From: RGIG8748 sp045576175 | GTDB taxonomy: Bacteria > Bacillota > Clostridia > UMGS1810 | Reading direction: 5' to 3' | DNA: 32,896 nt | Assembly (NCBI GenBank): GCA_045576175.1 | Contig: JAZNFW010000003.1 | Coordinates: forward strand, 1-32,896 | In this document: piece after piece, positions 1-8,513 of the stretch | Position numbering within the stretch: the first letter of the stretch is position 1 | Layout of the letters: each line of letters opens with the position of its first letter | Translations under genes and position numbers: made by a program | The notes under the pieces: generated by a model | What the model was told of the DNA's origin: nothing | Seen by the model: only the letters and a program-made list of their open reading frames with translations | The model's database searches: none

Positions 1-63
1 AAATGTAATACAATTCTGTTTTGAGAATATATAATATAGTAGAAACTCGTCACATTTGTCTTT

Positions 64-636
64 TCAGAGCTTATCTATAAGCTCCTTATACTTGTCGTAT
101 CCTACGGTTCTATTGAGCACATCCAAAAGCATATTTGCCGAAAGATGTTTTGGAAGTCCCAGAATCTTTTTGAGCTTATCTCTCTTTTGTGCACTATCAC
201 CGCCGCCTGTGAATCCATCCATATAGAAATCCGCCTTGGTAATAAGTCTTTCTTCCTCCCTCTCATCAAATCCTGCGTTTTCAAGTGCGGCTAGGATCAG
301 AGAATCATCAACGCCCTCAACACCCAAAAACCCTTCCTTTGAGTGATGGTTTTTTCGTTTTTCCCTACCTTTTATATCAGGGATATATGCGTGACGAACA
401 TTTAAACCCCGAAGGAGATTCTTAAGGAAATTTCGTATTTGAAAGCCTGCACTGTCGCTGTCTGTGAATATTATTGCACCGTTTTTTTCTGCTAGCTTTC
501 TTAACATATCGCATTTATTTTTGTCTTTATATATCATAAATCCGTCAGTTACGACTATAGTAGCATCCACAAGATTTGATAGCTTAGATTTGTCATAATT
601 TCCTTCTACAATGATTATTTCCTTTATTTTACGCAT
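64..636 (-). CDS. rnmV: RNase M5-like Toprim protein (DUF4093 type)
   Basis: The 190-residue product matches the RNase M5 layout: an N-terminal Toprim domain of about 90 residues and a C-terminal region of the DUF4093 type. Toprim landmarks are visible: IIIVEGNYD with the catalytic Glu at residue 11, and FTDSDSAG with Asp59 and Asp61 (Bacillus RnmV has TDPDFPG). RNase M5 trims the 5S rRNA precursor with help from L18; that role is inferred from the family. A basic stretch KGREKRKNHH near residue 90 precedes the conserved GFLGVEG. It is the last visible gene of the minus-strand run behind the UPF0210 gene, with only 2 nt between them. The start ATG at 636 sits right after the UPF0210 stop. The divergent DSD sequence leaves exact substrate specificity open. 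Confidence 0.75.
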   Translation of the reverse strand: MRKIKEIIIVEGNYDKSKLSNLVDATIVVTDGFMIYKDKNKCDMLRKLAEKNGAIIFTDSDSAGFQIRNFLKNLLRGLNVRHAYIPDIKGREKRKNHHSKEGFLGVEGVDDSLILAALENAGFDEREEERLITKADFYMDGFTGGGDSAQKRDKLKKILGLPKHLSANMLLDVLNRTVGYDKYKELIDKL

Positions 637-638
637 TT

Positions 639-1997
639 TTAGTTCCTCAGGCTGTGTATTGGTGCAGGAATTCTTCCGCCACGAGAGATAAATTCCTCGC
701 TTGAGAAGCTATTTACCTTCATAACAGGTCCGCTTCCAAGAAGTCCGCCAAATTCCACGATGTCGCCTACCTTTTTGTTTGGTGCGGGAATTATACGAAC
801 TGCTGTGGTTTTGTTATTTATCATACCGATTGCTGCTTCATCGGCAATAATTGCAGATATGGTTGAGGCACTTGTGTCTCCGGGAATTACAATCATATCA
901 AGTCCTACCGAGCAAACGCAGGTCATAGCCTCGAGCTTTTCCAGTGTGAGAGCACCGATTCTTGCTGCATCTATCATGCCGGCATCCTCGCTCACCGGTA
1001 TAAATGCACCGCTTAGTCCGCCTACAGAAGAGGAAGCGAATACTCCGCCCTTCTTTACTGCATCATTTAAAAGTGCCAAAGCAGCGGTTGTGCCATGTGT
1101 TCCGCACTTTTCGAGACCCATTTCTTCTAATATATATGCAACACTGTCGCCTACTGCCGGTGTGGGTGCCAAAGACAAATCCACAATACCAAACGGCACG
1201 CCAAGACGCTCCGACGCCTCACAGGCAACCAGCTGCCCCATACGAGTTACCTTGAAAGCGGTTTTTTTGATGGTCTCTGCAACCACGCCGAAATCCTTGC
1301 CCTTTACCTTTTCCAAAGCGCATTTAACAACTCCGGGACCGCTTACACCAACATTTATAACGCAGTCTGCCTCACCTACTCCGTGGAATGCACCTGCCAT
1401 AAACGGATTGTCCTCAACGGCATTTGCAAACACCACAAGTTTGGCACATCCAAAGCCGTCGGAATCCTTTGTAAGTTCTGCTGTCTGTTTAATAATATTT
1501 CCCATAGTGCGTACTGCATCCATATTTATGCCGGCCTTTGTACTGCCCACATTTACAGATGAACAGACGATATCCGTCTCGCAAAGAGCCTCGGGGATTG
1601 AAGACACAAGAATCTCGTCGCCCTTGGAAAATCCCTTTTGCACCAAAGCGGAAAATCCGCCTATAAAGTTTACGCCTACAGCCTTTGCAGCCTTGTCGAG
1701 TACTTTGGCATACTTAACATAGCTCGTTGCCTCGCTTGCACCTGCAATAAGCGAGATTGGTGTAACGGATATTCTCTTATTAATTATGGGAATACCGAAT
1801 TCTCTTTGTATATCTTCTCCTGTTTTAACAAGATTTTCTGCTTTTTTGGTGATTTTGTCATAGATTCTTTCACACGCTTTGTCGGATGATGAATCTATGC
1901 AATCAGACAGCGAAATACCCATAGTGATTGTGCGGACATCAAGATGCTCGCTGTCTATCATATGGAGAGTTTCGTATGCTTCGCCTCTGTTTATCAT
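639..1997 (-). CDS. UPF0210 (PFL-like) family protein
   Basis: The product is 452 residues, the normal length for UPF0210 proteins, and begins MINRGEAYETLHMIDSEHLD, the typical family N-terminus. The chemistry is unknown to me; the family is soluble and glycine-rich, with many short conserved blocks such as GVGEADCVINVGVSGPG. The reading frame can be extended to a TTG at 2012, but GGAGG lies inside that extension, correctly spaced for the ATG at 1997, so I take 1997 as the start. The gene directly follows an ACT-domain UPF0237 gene, a pairing widely conserved in Firmicutes and archaea. This suggests the small protein senses a ligand, possibly an amino acid, for the large one. No frameshift or missing part is seen. 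Confidence 0.85.
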   Translation of the reverse strand: MINRGEAYETLHMIDSEHLDVRTITMGISLSDCIDSSSDKACERIYDKITKKAENLVKTGEDIQREFGIPIINKRISVTPISLIAGASEATSYVKYAKVLDKAAKAVGVNFIGGFSALVQKGFSKGDEILVSSIPEALCETDIVCSSVNVGSTKAGINMDAVRTMGNIIKQTAELTKDSDGFGCAKLVVFANAVEDNPFMAGAFHGVGEADCVINVGVSGPGVVKCALEKVKGKDFGVVAETIKKTAFKVTRMGQLVACEASERLGVPFGIVDLSLAPTPAVGDSVAYILEEMGLEKCGTHGTTAALALLNDAVKKGGVFASSSVGGLSGAFIPVSEDAGMIDAARIGALTLEKLEAMTCVCSVGLDMIVIPGDTSASTISAIIADEAAIGMINNKTTAVRIIPAPNKKVGDIVEFGGLLGSGPVMKVNSFSSEEFISRGGRIPAPIHSLRN

Positions 1998-2012
1998 AAA
2001 TTTATCCTCCAA

Positions 2013-2285
2013 TCAGATTCTGTGCATCGCTTCAAATATGTCTGTAAGCTGAATTCTTATCTCCACGCCAATCTTTTCACCCTCCTGTGACAAAAGCTTG
2101 GAAAGCTCATCAAAGCTTACTGCAGAGCCTTCTATGTCTACAACCATCATCATTGTGAACATACCGTCTAAGATTGTCTGTGATATATCCAGTACATTTA
2201 CCTTATTATCTGAAAGCACACCCGTTACCGAATGTATGATGCCCACTGTGTCCTTACCTACAACCGTAACAATTGCCTTTTTCAT
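2013..2285 (-). CDS. ACT domain-containing protein (UPF0237)
   Basis: This is a 90-residue single-domain protein. It begins MKKAIVTVVGKDTVGIIHSV, the standard ACT opening of a beta strand, the G-x-D-x-x-G-I turn and then a helix. The second half holds the paired strands seen in UPF0237 proteins (ISQTILDGMFTMMMVVDI). ACT domains bind small ligands, commonly amino acids, and regulate a partner. Here the likely partner is the UPF0210 protein encoded immediately downstream, whose ribosome binding site begins just after this stop codon. The start ATG has a GGGGTG site 6-7 nt upstream. It follows rlmB on the same strand by 24 nt, so it is probably cotranscribed. The ligand cannot be read from the sequence. 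Confidence 0.85.
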   Translation of the reverse strand: MKKAIVTVVGKDTVGIIHSVTGVLSDNKVNVLDISQTILDGMFTMMMVVDIEGSAVSFDELSKLLSQEGEKIGVEIRIQLTDIFEAMHRI

Positions 2286-2309
2286 AGTGTTTCACCCCAA
2301 TAAAATATA

Positions 2310-3050
2310 TTATCTTGCTTTTGATGCCTCATAAATCATAAGTGCCGCCGCAACCGAGGCATTTAGCGAGTTGATTTGTCCTTTCATAGGAATACGCACA
2401 ACAAAATCGCACTTTTCCTTTACAAGACGAGACACACCCTTACCCTCGGAGCCCACAACAATACCTATTGCTCCCGAAAAATCATGGGTATGTATACTGC
2501 TTTCGCCATCCATATCGGCCGCTACTATCCATATATTTTCCTTTTTAAGCGTTTCTATGGCAGAAACCAGATTTGTAACCCTTGCAACACGTGTAAATTC
2601 CAGTGCTCCTGCAGAGGTCTTGTCCACAACGGGACTTAGACCTACAGAATTTCGCTTGGGTATAATAACCCCATGTGCCCCCATAACATTTGCAGTTCGT
2701 ATTATGGAGCCTAAGTTGTGAGGGTCCGTCAAATCGTCGCATATGACTACAAATGGAGCTTCTCCCCTATCTTTTGCATAATATAGAATATCCGAAATGG
2801 TGGAATACTCTTTTGCTGCCGCAAACGCAATAACTCCCTGATGAGAGCCGGTTTCCGACATTTTGTCTAACCTCTGGCGTTCCACCTCGGTTATGACTAT
2901 TTTGTTTTCCTTAGCAAGAGCAATAATCTTTCTTATAGAGCCGTTCTTTTCGCCAGACTGGACAAAAATCTTGTCTATGCTCCTTCCGGACCTGATAGCT
3001 TCTGTTACAGGATTTCTGCCTTCTATTTTGTTTGTTAGTTCGTTAGTCAT
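2310..3050 (-). CDS. rlmB: 23S rRNA (guanosine-2'-O-)-methyltransferase RlmB (SPOUT/TrmH family)
   Basis: The 246-residue product has the two-domain layout of RlmB. An N-terminal substrate-binding domain begins with IEGRNPVTEAIRSGR (residues 9-23). A C-terminal SPOUT knot domain carries motif 1 HNLGSIIRTA (111-120), motif 2 IGIVVGSEGKG (195-205) and motif 3 IPMKGQINSLNASVAAA (220-236). The family uses S-adenosylmethionine to 2'-O-methylate G2251 (E. coli numbering) in the ribosomal P-loop. Close paralogues modify other guanosines, so the exact site is inferred. The start ATG at 3050 has AGGAG about 7 nt upstream. In many Firmicutes rlmB sits by cysS and mrnC; here it instead follows lysC, separated by a 72-bp palindrome. 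Confidence 0.92.
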   Translation of the reverse strand: MTNELTNKIEGRNPVTEAIRSGRSIDKIFVQSGEKNGSIRKIIALAKENKIVITEVERQRLDKMSETGSHQGVIAFAAAKEYSTISDILYYAKDRGEAPFVVICDDLTDPHNLGSIIRTANVMGAHGVIIPKRNSVGLSPVVDKTSAGALEFTRVARVTNLVSAIETLKKENIWIVAADMDGESSIHTHDFSGAIGIVVGSEGKGVSRLVKEKCDFVVRIPMKGQINSLNASVAAALMIYEASKAR

Positions 3051-3064
3051 ACTATTCTCCTAAT

Positions 3065-3136
3065 ATAAATGAAGAGCGTCCCCACATCACCAAACCAAGG
3101 CGGATGTGGGACACGCCCATACGCTAGTTCATTTAT
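3065..3136. repeat. 72-bp imperfect palindrome between lysC and rlmB
   Basis: The outer arms are a perfect 9-bp inverted repeat: ATAAATGAA at 3065-3073 and TTCATTTAT at 3128-3136. Next come AGCGT (3075-3079) with ACGCT (3121-3125), then CCCACATC (3081-3088) with GATGTGGG (3103-3110). An unpaired stretch CACGCCCAT lies on one side. On the minus strand it lies just after the lysC stop and ends about 15 nt before the rlmB start. There is no run of T behind it, so it is not a standard intrinsic terminator. It could be an mRNA-processing or stability hairpin or a small dispersed repeat; I cannot tell which without other copies. Confidence 0.7.
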
Positions 3137-3142
3137 AAATTA

Positions 3143-4351
3143 TTAGTTAAGATTGAATTTTGCATGTATAGCTCTTACAGCAGCATCTGCATTGTTCTTA
3201 TTTACAAGAACAGATACCTTGATTTCGGATGTGGAAATCATATGAATGTTTATGTTTGCATCGTAGAGTGCTTCGAACATAAGACTTGCAACACCGGGAT
3301 TGTTAACCATACCGCTTCCTACAATAGAAACCTTTGAGAACTGTGTTGATGTGTGGATTTCTTCAAAGCCGAAATATGCCTTTTCTGCCATAAGGATTTC
3401 TTCAACCTTCTGAGCATTTTCCTCTGTTACGGTAAAGCTTATATCCTTGTAGCCCTCTCTGCCGATGGACTGAAGAATGATATCTACATTGATGCCGTGC
3501 TTTGCAAGATGAGAGAAAATCTTAAATGCTATGCCCGGCTCATCCTTTAGGTTACATACTGCTATTCTAGCGACATCATTATCGCGTGCTACACCTCTTA
3601 CAAGAGTCTTTTCCACTTTGCTTTCCTCCTTGACATATGTTCCTTCATTATTATTAAGACTGGAACGAACACACATATTAACATTATATTTTTTTGCCAT
3701 TTCTACCGAACGGTTGTGCAGAACATTTGCACCCAAGCTTGCAAGCTCAAGCATTTCATCAAAAGATATTTCATTAAGCTTCTTTGCTTCGGGAACTATT
3801 CTGGGGTCGGTGGTGTATACACCGTCTACATCGGTGTATATTTCGCACAAATCGGCATTGAGTGCCGCTGCTATTGCAACTGCTGTTGTATCCGATCCGC
3901 CTCTTCCGAGTGTGGTGATATCATCGTATTTATTGATTCCCTGGAAACCGGCTACGATGACAATCTTGTTGGCATCAAGCTCGTTTCTTATTCTCTCTGC
4001 ATCAATACTCTTGATCCTAGCAGAACCGTACTTGGAGTCCGTATTCATGCCAACCTGCCATCCTGTAAGTGAAACGGCATTCACACCAAGAGACTGGATA
4101 GCCATAGCCAGAAGCGATATGGATATCTGCTCACCTGTGGAAAGGAGCATATCCATCTCTCTCTTGGAAGCGTTTGGATTGATTTCTTTGGCTTTTGCGA
4201 TTAAATCATCTGTAGTGTCGCCCTGAGCGGAAACAACCACAATCACAGAATTACCTGCCTTGTATGTTTCGATAATGCGTCTTGCCACATTCATTACTCG
4301 CTCGGCATCCCTTACAGAAGAACCGCCAAATTTTTGTACTATTAAGCTCAC
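3143..4351 (-). CDS. lysC: aspartate kinase
   Basis: The product is a monofunctional aspartokinase of 402 residues, phosphorylating L-aspartate with ATP, the first step to lysine, threonine and methionine. The kinase domain opens with IVQKFGGSSV (KFGGSS at residues 7-12), the nucleotide and aspartate-binding signature, and includes TLGRGGSDTTAVAIAA. Two ACT repeats close the protein: one around DEPGIAFKIFSHLAKHGINV and one around GMVNNPGVASLMFEAL. They imply feedback inhibition by lysine and/or threonine. The frame opens further upstream to 4414, but AAAGGAGG is placed for a GTG at 4351, which gives the family's normal N-terminus. It follows thrB by 31 nt, so hom-thrB-lysC probably form one transcript. 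Which amino acid inhibits it cannot be seen. Confidence 0.95.
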   Translation of the reverse strand: MSLIVQKFGGSSVRDAERVMNVARRIIETYKAGNSVIVVVSAQGDTTDDLIAKAKEINPNASKREMDMLLSTGEQISISLLAMAIQSLGVNAVSLTGWQVGMNTDSKYGSARIKSIDAERIRNELDANKIVIVAGFQGINKYDDITTLGRGGSDTTAVAIAAALNADLCEIYTDVDGVYTTDPRIVPEAKKLNEISFDEMLELASLGANVLHNRSVEMAKKYNVNMCVRSSLNNNEGTYVKEESKVEKTLVRGVARDNDVARIAVCNLKDEPGIAFKIFSHLAKHGINVDIILQSIGREGYKDISFTVTEENAQKVEEILMAEKAYFGFEEIHTSTQFSKVSIVGSGMVNNPGVASLMFEALYDANINIHMISTSEIKVSVLVNKNNADAAVRAIHAKFNLN

Positions 4352-4382
4352 AATTTTGCCTCCTTTATTGTAAACAAAACAT

Positions 4383-5273
4383 TTACATATATATTGCACC
4401 TTCATTATCGGCACTTAGCATTACCAAACGCCAATTTTTAAGGTTTGTTTTTATAAGATTATTCATTTTCTCAGTAAATTGTGCACAGTCGCCTTCAACA
4501 ATTCCCATAACCGTGGGTCCTGCACCGCTAAGATAGCTGCAAAGAGCACCCGAACGCTTGAGAACGCGTGCCACATACTCGCCGCTCTTTACCTTGGAGA
4601 AGCGATATCTCTGGTGAAGTCTGTCCTTTACGGCAGAACTCAAGAGAGAATAATTGCCGCTGGCAAATGCAGATACCACCAAAGAAGAATGGGCTATGTT
4701 GTACGAAGCATTTTTAAAAGGTACCATATTGGGAAGTACTGCTCTTGACTTCTTGGTCTGCAAATAAAAATCGGGTATCATAGCTGCAAAATGCAGATTT
4801 TCCGAAACCTCTATTTTAGAGCACGCTATTTCGCCGCCATCGGAGCAAGCAACTGTAAATCCGCCAAAAAGCGATGCTGCCAGATTATCGGGATGTCCTT
4901 CAATCTCACAACCGAGTCTTAAAAGCTCAGCCTTTGAAAAAACATTTCCCAAAATAGCATTGGCACCCATAAGCCCCAAAACCACACTGGAGGAGCTACT
5001 CCCCAAACCTCTTGTAACGGGGATGTTGCTCCAGAGCTTTATCTTAATCGGGCAAGGCTCTTTGCCATACTCCATAAACACTCGTCTAAATGCCCTGTAT
5101 ACATAATTGTTTTCGCCCTGAGGGATGAAATGAGCATCATCCATAATCTCTATTTCAAGACCCGAATCTATTGGTATAAATTCCGCTTCGTTGTAGATAT
5201 TGAGTGCAACTCCCAGACTGTCAAAGCCGGGACCTATGTTGGCACTTGATGCAGGAACTCTGACCTTTATCAT
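4383..5273 (-). CDS. thrB: homoserine kinase (GHMP family)
   Basis: The 296-residue product phosphorylates L-homoserine with ATP, the step before threonine synthase. GHMP-kinase motifs are clear: PASSANIGPGFDSLG at residues 7-21 (motif 1), the ATP-binding loop PVTRGLGSSSSS at 85-96 (motif 2), and SGAGPTVMGI near the C-terminus (motif 3). A GTG at 5282 directly abuts the hom stop codon, but AGGTGA lies just upstream of the ATG at 5273, so that ATG is the better start. The gene lies between hom and lysC on the same strand. The order hom-thrB-lysC without thrC means the last threonine step is encoded elsewhere. Confidence 0.94.
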   Translation of the reverse strand: MIKVRVPASSANIGPGFDSLGVALNIYNEAEFIPIDSGLEIEIMDDAHFIPQGENNYVYRAFRRVFMEYGKEPCPIKIKLWSNIPVTRGLGSSSSSVVLGLMGANAILGNVFSKAELLRLGCEIEGHPDNLAASLFGGFTVACSDGGEIACSKIEVSENLHFAAMIPDFYLQTKKSRAVLPNMVPFKNASYNIAHSSLVVSAFASGNYSLLSSAVKDRLHQRYRFSKVKSGEYVARVLKRSGALCSYLSGAGPTVMGIVEGDCAQFTEKMNNLIKTNLKNWRLVMLSADNEGAIYM

Positions 5274-5282
5274 TTTATTCAC

Positions 5283-6488
5283 CTACGCAAATGCATACTT
5301 TGATATAATTTCAAGTCCCTCTGCGGCTTTTTCAAGCTCGGAAACTGTTATTTCCTGGGTTATAACTCCAAATTCCGATTCTTTTATCTGAATTGTTTTT
5401 GCGTTATCAAATGCACTTAGAGCCTTTTCATAGGCACCGTTTGTGTCTTTAACTCTAATCATAAAGGATGCCTTGTAGTCGCTATGCTCTTTGATAATTC
5501 TTGTATCTGCAGATTCCCATGCAGGATTGTACACACCATCGGCATTTAAAACTGCATCCATAATGTCGCTCACCACTGCACTTGCAGTTGCAAGCTTGCC
5601 CGCACCTCTGCCGTAGTAGAGGGAGTCGCCAAGCATATCGCCCTTTACCAACACAGCATTGAACACATCGTCTACACCGTAGAGGGGACTGTCTTTATGT
5701 ATGAGCATAGGAGAAACAAGCACATCGTCGCCATCTGCACATCTTTTGAATTTGCCTATGAGCTTTATTGTGCAGCCCGCTGCCTCTGCGTATTCTATGT
5801 CCTCACCTGTTACCTCGGTTATACCCTTAGTATAAACATCTTCGAAATTGACTTTTTTTCCAAGAGCCATCGAAGAAAGTATGGATATCTTCTTGCCTGT
5901 ATCGAAACCTTCGATATCTGCAGTGGGGTCCTGTTCGGCATAGCCGAGCTTCTGCGCATTGGAAAGAGCCACAGAAAAATCGGTACCCTCGGTGAGCATC
6001 TTTGTGAGTATGTAGTTTGTAGTACCGTTTAATATACCTGTTATCTCTGTGATGTTATTTGCACCAAGACTGTCCGAAACTGTTCTGATAATAGGAATTC
6101 CTCCGCCTACTGCTGCTTCGTATAGGTACTTAACACCCTTTTCCTTAGCAAGCTTAGATAGCTCATCACCCTTAAGAGCAACAAGCTCCTTGTTGGAGGT
6201 AATGACGGATTTACCGCTTTCTAAAGCGGCCTTTGTGTAATCATAAGCATATGTAGTTCCACCCATTGTTTCTGCAACAACGGTAACTTCTTTATCTAAA
6301 AGAATCTTGGAAAAATCTGTTGTTACAAGCGGAGCCACCTCGTGCTCGGAAAAATCCCTTATATCCACGATGTACTTTACCTCTATGCTCTCGCCTGCTC
6401 TTTTGGCAATTATTTCTTTATTCTGCTTTAAAACCTCGTAGGTTCCGGAGCCGATGCAACCAAAACCTATTATGCATATTTTTGCCAT
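5283..6488 (-). CDS. hom: homoserine dehydrogenase
   Basis: The product is 401 residues and reduces aspartate semialdehyde to homoserine with NAD(P)H. The Rossmann motif GFGCIGSG starts at residue 8, the SNKELVA block at 98-104, and the catalytic domain shows GILNGTTNYIL (151-161) and GYAEQDPTADIEGFDTGKK. Asp196 and Lys200 of that block match the catalytic pair known from yeast. The C-terminal 80 or so residues resemble a short ACT-like regulatory domain, the usual site of threonine inhibition. The ATG at 6488 has GGAGG 8 nt upstream. A perfect sigma-A promoter lies at 6527-6555, predicting a leader of about 30 nt, too short for a riboswitch or T-box. Confidence 0.95.
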   Translation of the reverse strand: MAKICIIGFGCIGSGTYEVLKQNKEIIAKRAGESIEVKYIVDIRDFSEHEVAPLVTTDFSKILLDKEVTVVAETMGGTTYAYDYTKAALESGKSVITSNKELVALKGDELSKLAKEKGVKYLYEAAVGGGIPIIRTVSDSLGANNITEITGILNGTTNYILTKMLTEGTDFSVALSNAQKLGYAEQDPTADIEGFDTGKKISILSSMALGKKVNFEDVYTKGITEVTGEDIEYAEAAGCTIKLIGKFKRCADGDDVLVSPMLIHKDSPLYGVDDVFNAVLVKGDMLGDSLYYGRGAGKLATASAVVSDIMDAVLNADGVYNPAWESADTRIIKEHSDYKASFMIRVKDTNGAYEKALSAFDNAKTIQIKESEFGVITQEITVSELEKAAEGLEIISKYAFA

Positions 6489-6526
6489 TTGTTTTCCTCC
6501 ATCAAAAGTGAATTAAATTGCATTAA

Positions 6527-6555
6527 ATTATACCATATTCGGGATGATTTGTCAA
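6527..6555 (-). promoter_or_regulatory. sigma-A promoter for the hom-thrB-lysC operon
   Basis: On the minus strand TTGACA (6550-6555), a 17-bp spacer and TATAAT (6527-6532) match the consensus exactly. Transcription should start near 6520, about 30 nt before the hom ATG. The site lies between the dnaX stop (6583) and hom, so hom does not depend on dnaX transcription. Confidence 0.85.
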
Positions 6556-6582
6556 TTTATATTAGTGCGTTTCTGCGCTTTT

Positions 6583-8214
6583 TTAATTATTATTGTTCAT
6601 TTGGGCAAATTTGGCGAAAATATCGTTGTTTTGCGGTGCATCCTCATGGGTTTTTTCCTCAAAAACACACTTGATATCTGCGCTTATGCCAAACCTTGCC
6701 ATAATGGCATCCTTAACATCACTTGCGCCTTGTGAGTTGGAAAAGGATTTTGCACCGTCTTTTGTTTCAAACTGGAGAATGAGCACATCGCCATCGTCTT
6801 TTGGCTTGACACCATAGAGCGACACAAAGGTCATAAGCTTTCCTGACTCTTCCAAAGCGCTTATAACAGTTTTCCAGTTGTTTACCACTTGCTTCAAGGT
6901 GCTGCTATTTTCGCCGGAGGGCCTACTGTCAATAGGAACTTCTCTATTTTGCTCAGCCTCTTGGGGTGCTTTTTGCTCGTCAGTCTTAACTGTTTCCGGC
7001 ACCCTTGCACTCTCAAAACCTTTGTCAGTCTCCATAGCAGAAGCAGCACGAGAAGTTAATTCCTCTCTTGGCATAGTGTTTATCTTATTTTCCAAGGTAG
7101 ATATTCTATCCAGAAGTGCGCTTATATCATATTCATATTGCGGAGAGCAGAGCTTTATAAGTGTTGCCTCCACCATAACGGATTCATTGGAAAAGCTTTT
7201 CAAATCACGAAGAGCTGTGCAGAGTATGTCTATGCATCTTGTGAGTTTTTCTACTGTAAAGCTAGGTGATACCTCTTCTATTATGGATTTTTTTGTGCTG
7301 TTGAAATCGCTGTTTTCGGGCGAGAGCTTGTACACCAAAATATCACGCAGCGCCTTTAAAAGTCCCTCAGCAAAGCGGGATGGACTCTTTCCCTTTGAAG
7401 TGCTGTCACAGAACACACAGAGTGAGGATTTAACATCCCCTAATGCTATGCTCTGTGCTACATTGTAGAGAATTTTGTCATCCAGCGTCCCCAGTATGTC
7501 TGTTACATCCTCATAGCTTATATTGTTCTCTTTGTATGCAAGGCACTGCTCGGTAATGCTAAGTGCATCACGCATTGAGCCATTCCCAAGATATGCAATA
7601 TATTCAACTGCCTCTCTTGAAATGGTTACATTTTCTTTAGTAAGGATATTTTGTGTTGCATCTGCTATATCGGAGGTGCTTATGTTTTTAAAGTCAAATC
7701 TCTGGCATCTGGAAAGTATGGTAGAAGGAACCTTGTGTATTTCCGTTGTTGCCAGTATAAAAACAACATGTTCGGGAGGCTCTTCCAAGGTTTTTAAAAG
7801 AGCATTGAACGCACCCTGTGAGAGCATATGAACTTCGTCTATAATATAAACTCTGTAGTCGATGTTTGAAGTGGTGTAACGTACCTGGTCTATGATCTCT
7901 CTTATATTGTCTACGCCTGTGTTTGAAGCGGCGTCAATCTCTATAACATCGAGTATTGTTTCGTTTAATATGCCAAGGCACGAAGGGCACTTATTGCATG
8001 GGTTACCGTCCTCGTGACTGTGGCAGTTTAGTGCACGACTTAATATCTTGGCAGTAGAGGTCTTACCCGTACCTCTTGTTCCCGTGAACATATAGGCATG
8101 GGCAGCTTTGTTATTTACAATTTCATTTTTGAGTGTGGCAGTTATATGGTTTTGACCCACAACATCGTCAAAGGTCAGCGGACGCCACTTTCTGTATAAA
8201 GTCTGATGTGCCAT
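6583..8214 (-). CDS. dnaX: DNA polymerase III subunit gamma/tau
   Basis: The 543-residue product is the clamp-loader ATPase. Walker A is GTRGTGKTS (45-53), and a zinc module uses Cys64, Cys73, Cys76 and Cys79. The DEVH Walker B box lies at 126-129, sensor-1 ATTE at 156-159, and the SRC arginine-finger motif at 168-170. The C-terminal third is charged and low in conservation, as expected for the tau-like region. An in-frame TTG at 8220 exists, but GGGGG is better spaced for the ATG at 8214 (MAHQTLYRKWRP). It lies just downstream of the SRP RNA, the usual Firmicutes order, yet the ybaB and recR genes that normally follow are absent and hom comes next. I saw no strong intrinsic terminator after it on this strand. 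Confidence 0.95.
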   Translation of the reverse strand: MAHQTLYRKWRPLTFDDVVGQNHITATLKNEIVNNKAAHAYMFTGTRGTGKTSTAKILSRALNCHSHEDGNPCNKCPSCLGILNETILDVIEIDAASNTGVDNIREIIDQVRYTTSNIDYRVYIIDEVHMLSQGAFNALLKTLEEPPEHVVFILATTEIHKVPSTILSRCQRFDFKNISTSDIADATQNILTKENVTISREAVEYIAYLGNGSMRDALSITEQCLAYKENNISYEDVTDILGTLDDKILYNVAQSIALGDVKSSLCVFCDSTSKGKSPSRFAEGLLKALRDILVYKLSPENSDFNSTKKSIIEEVSPSFTVEKLTRCIDILCTALRDLKSFSNESVMVEATLIKLCSPQYEYDISALLDRISTLENKINTMPREELTSRAASAMETDKGFESARVPETVKTDEQKAPQEAEQNREVPIDSRPSGENSSTLKQVVNNWKTVISALEESGKLMTFVSLYGVKPKDDGDVLILQFETKDGAKSFSNSQGASDVKDAIMARFGISADIKCVFEEKTHEDAPQNNDIFAKFAQMNNNN

Positions 8215-8240
8215 ATACAAACCCCCGTAAAATTAAAAAA

Positions 8241-8507
8241 GTCGTACATCCTTCATTCGAATTTTGCAAAACAACTGTTATCAATCAGTTAGCTCAAATC
8301 GGTTGACCTCGCGGCACATGTCCCCAAACGCTTATGGCTGCTTGATTCCTCACCTGACCAGGTTCACGCGGGTTCATCGCGCAAGAACCGACTCTCAACA
8401 CCACTTAACTGACACTTTGATGTCTTCTAAAACCCTCAATAAAGGATATAACCCTTGCTATAGCGGATTGCAAGTACAGGGCGCCGCTACTGCCCCGGCC
8501 GTACGAC
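8241..8507 (-). ncRNA. ffs: Large (Bacillus-type) signal recognition particle RNA
   Basis: The minus strand reads as an SRP RNA of about 267 nt, close to the 271 nt of B. subtilis scRNA. The Alu-domain block GCGCCCTGTACTTGCAATCC (from 8484) is nearly identical to the Bacillus and Clostridium RNAs. The S-domain has GGTCAGGT, a GGAA tetraloop closed by GA/UC (GAGGAATC) and CAAGCAGC, the Ffh-binding helix 8. GAGCTAACTG follows before the 3' end. The two ends pair (5' GTCGTAC with 3' GTACGAC), fixing the boundaries, and TTTTTT follows at 8235-8240. The 5' end is 7 nt from a good -10 box. The RNA works with Ffh and FtsY in cotranslational targeting. dnaX follows on the same strand. Confidence 0.95.
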
Positions 8508-8513
8508 TATACT

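Noticed and set aside
760..1722. 320-codon plus-strand frame opposite the UPF0210 gene
   Set aside because: The minus-strand frame matches a known family over its full length; this one is its shadow and is rich in Ser, Thr and Pro without a motif.
6561..6584. Hairpin AGTGCG/TGCGCT with a T run after dnaX
   Set aside because: The T run follows on the plus strand, whereas dnaX is on the minus strand, and two of the pairs are G-U. It does not convincingly end dnaX.
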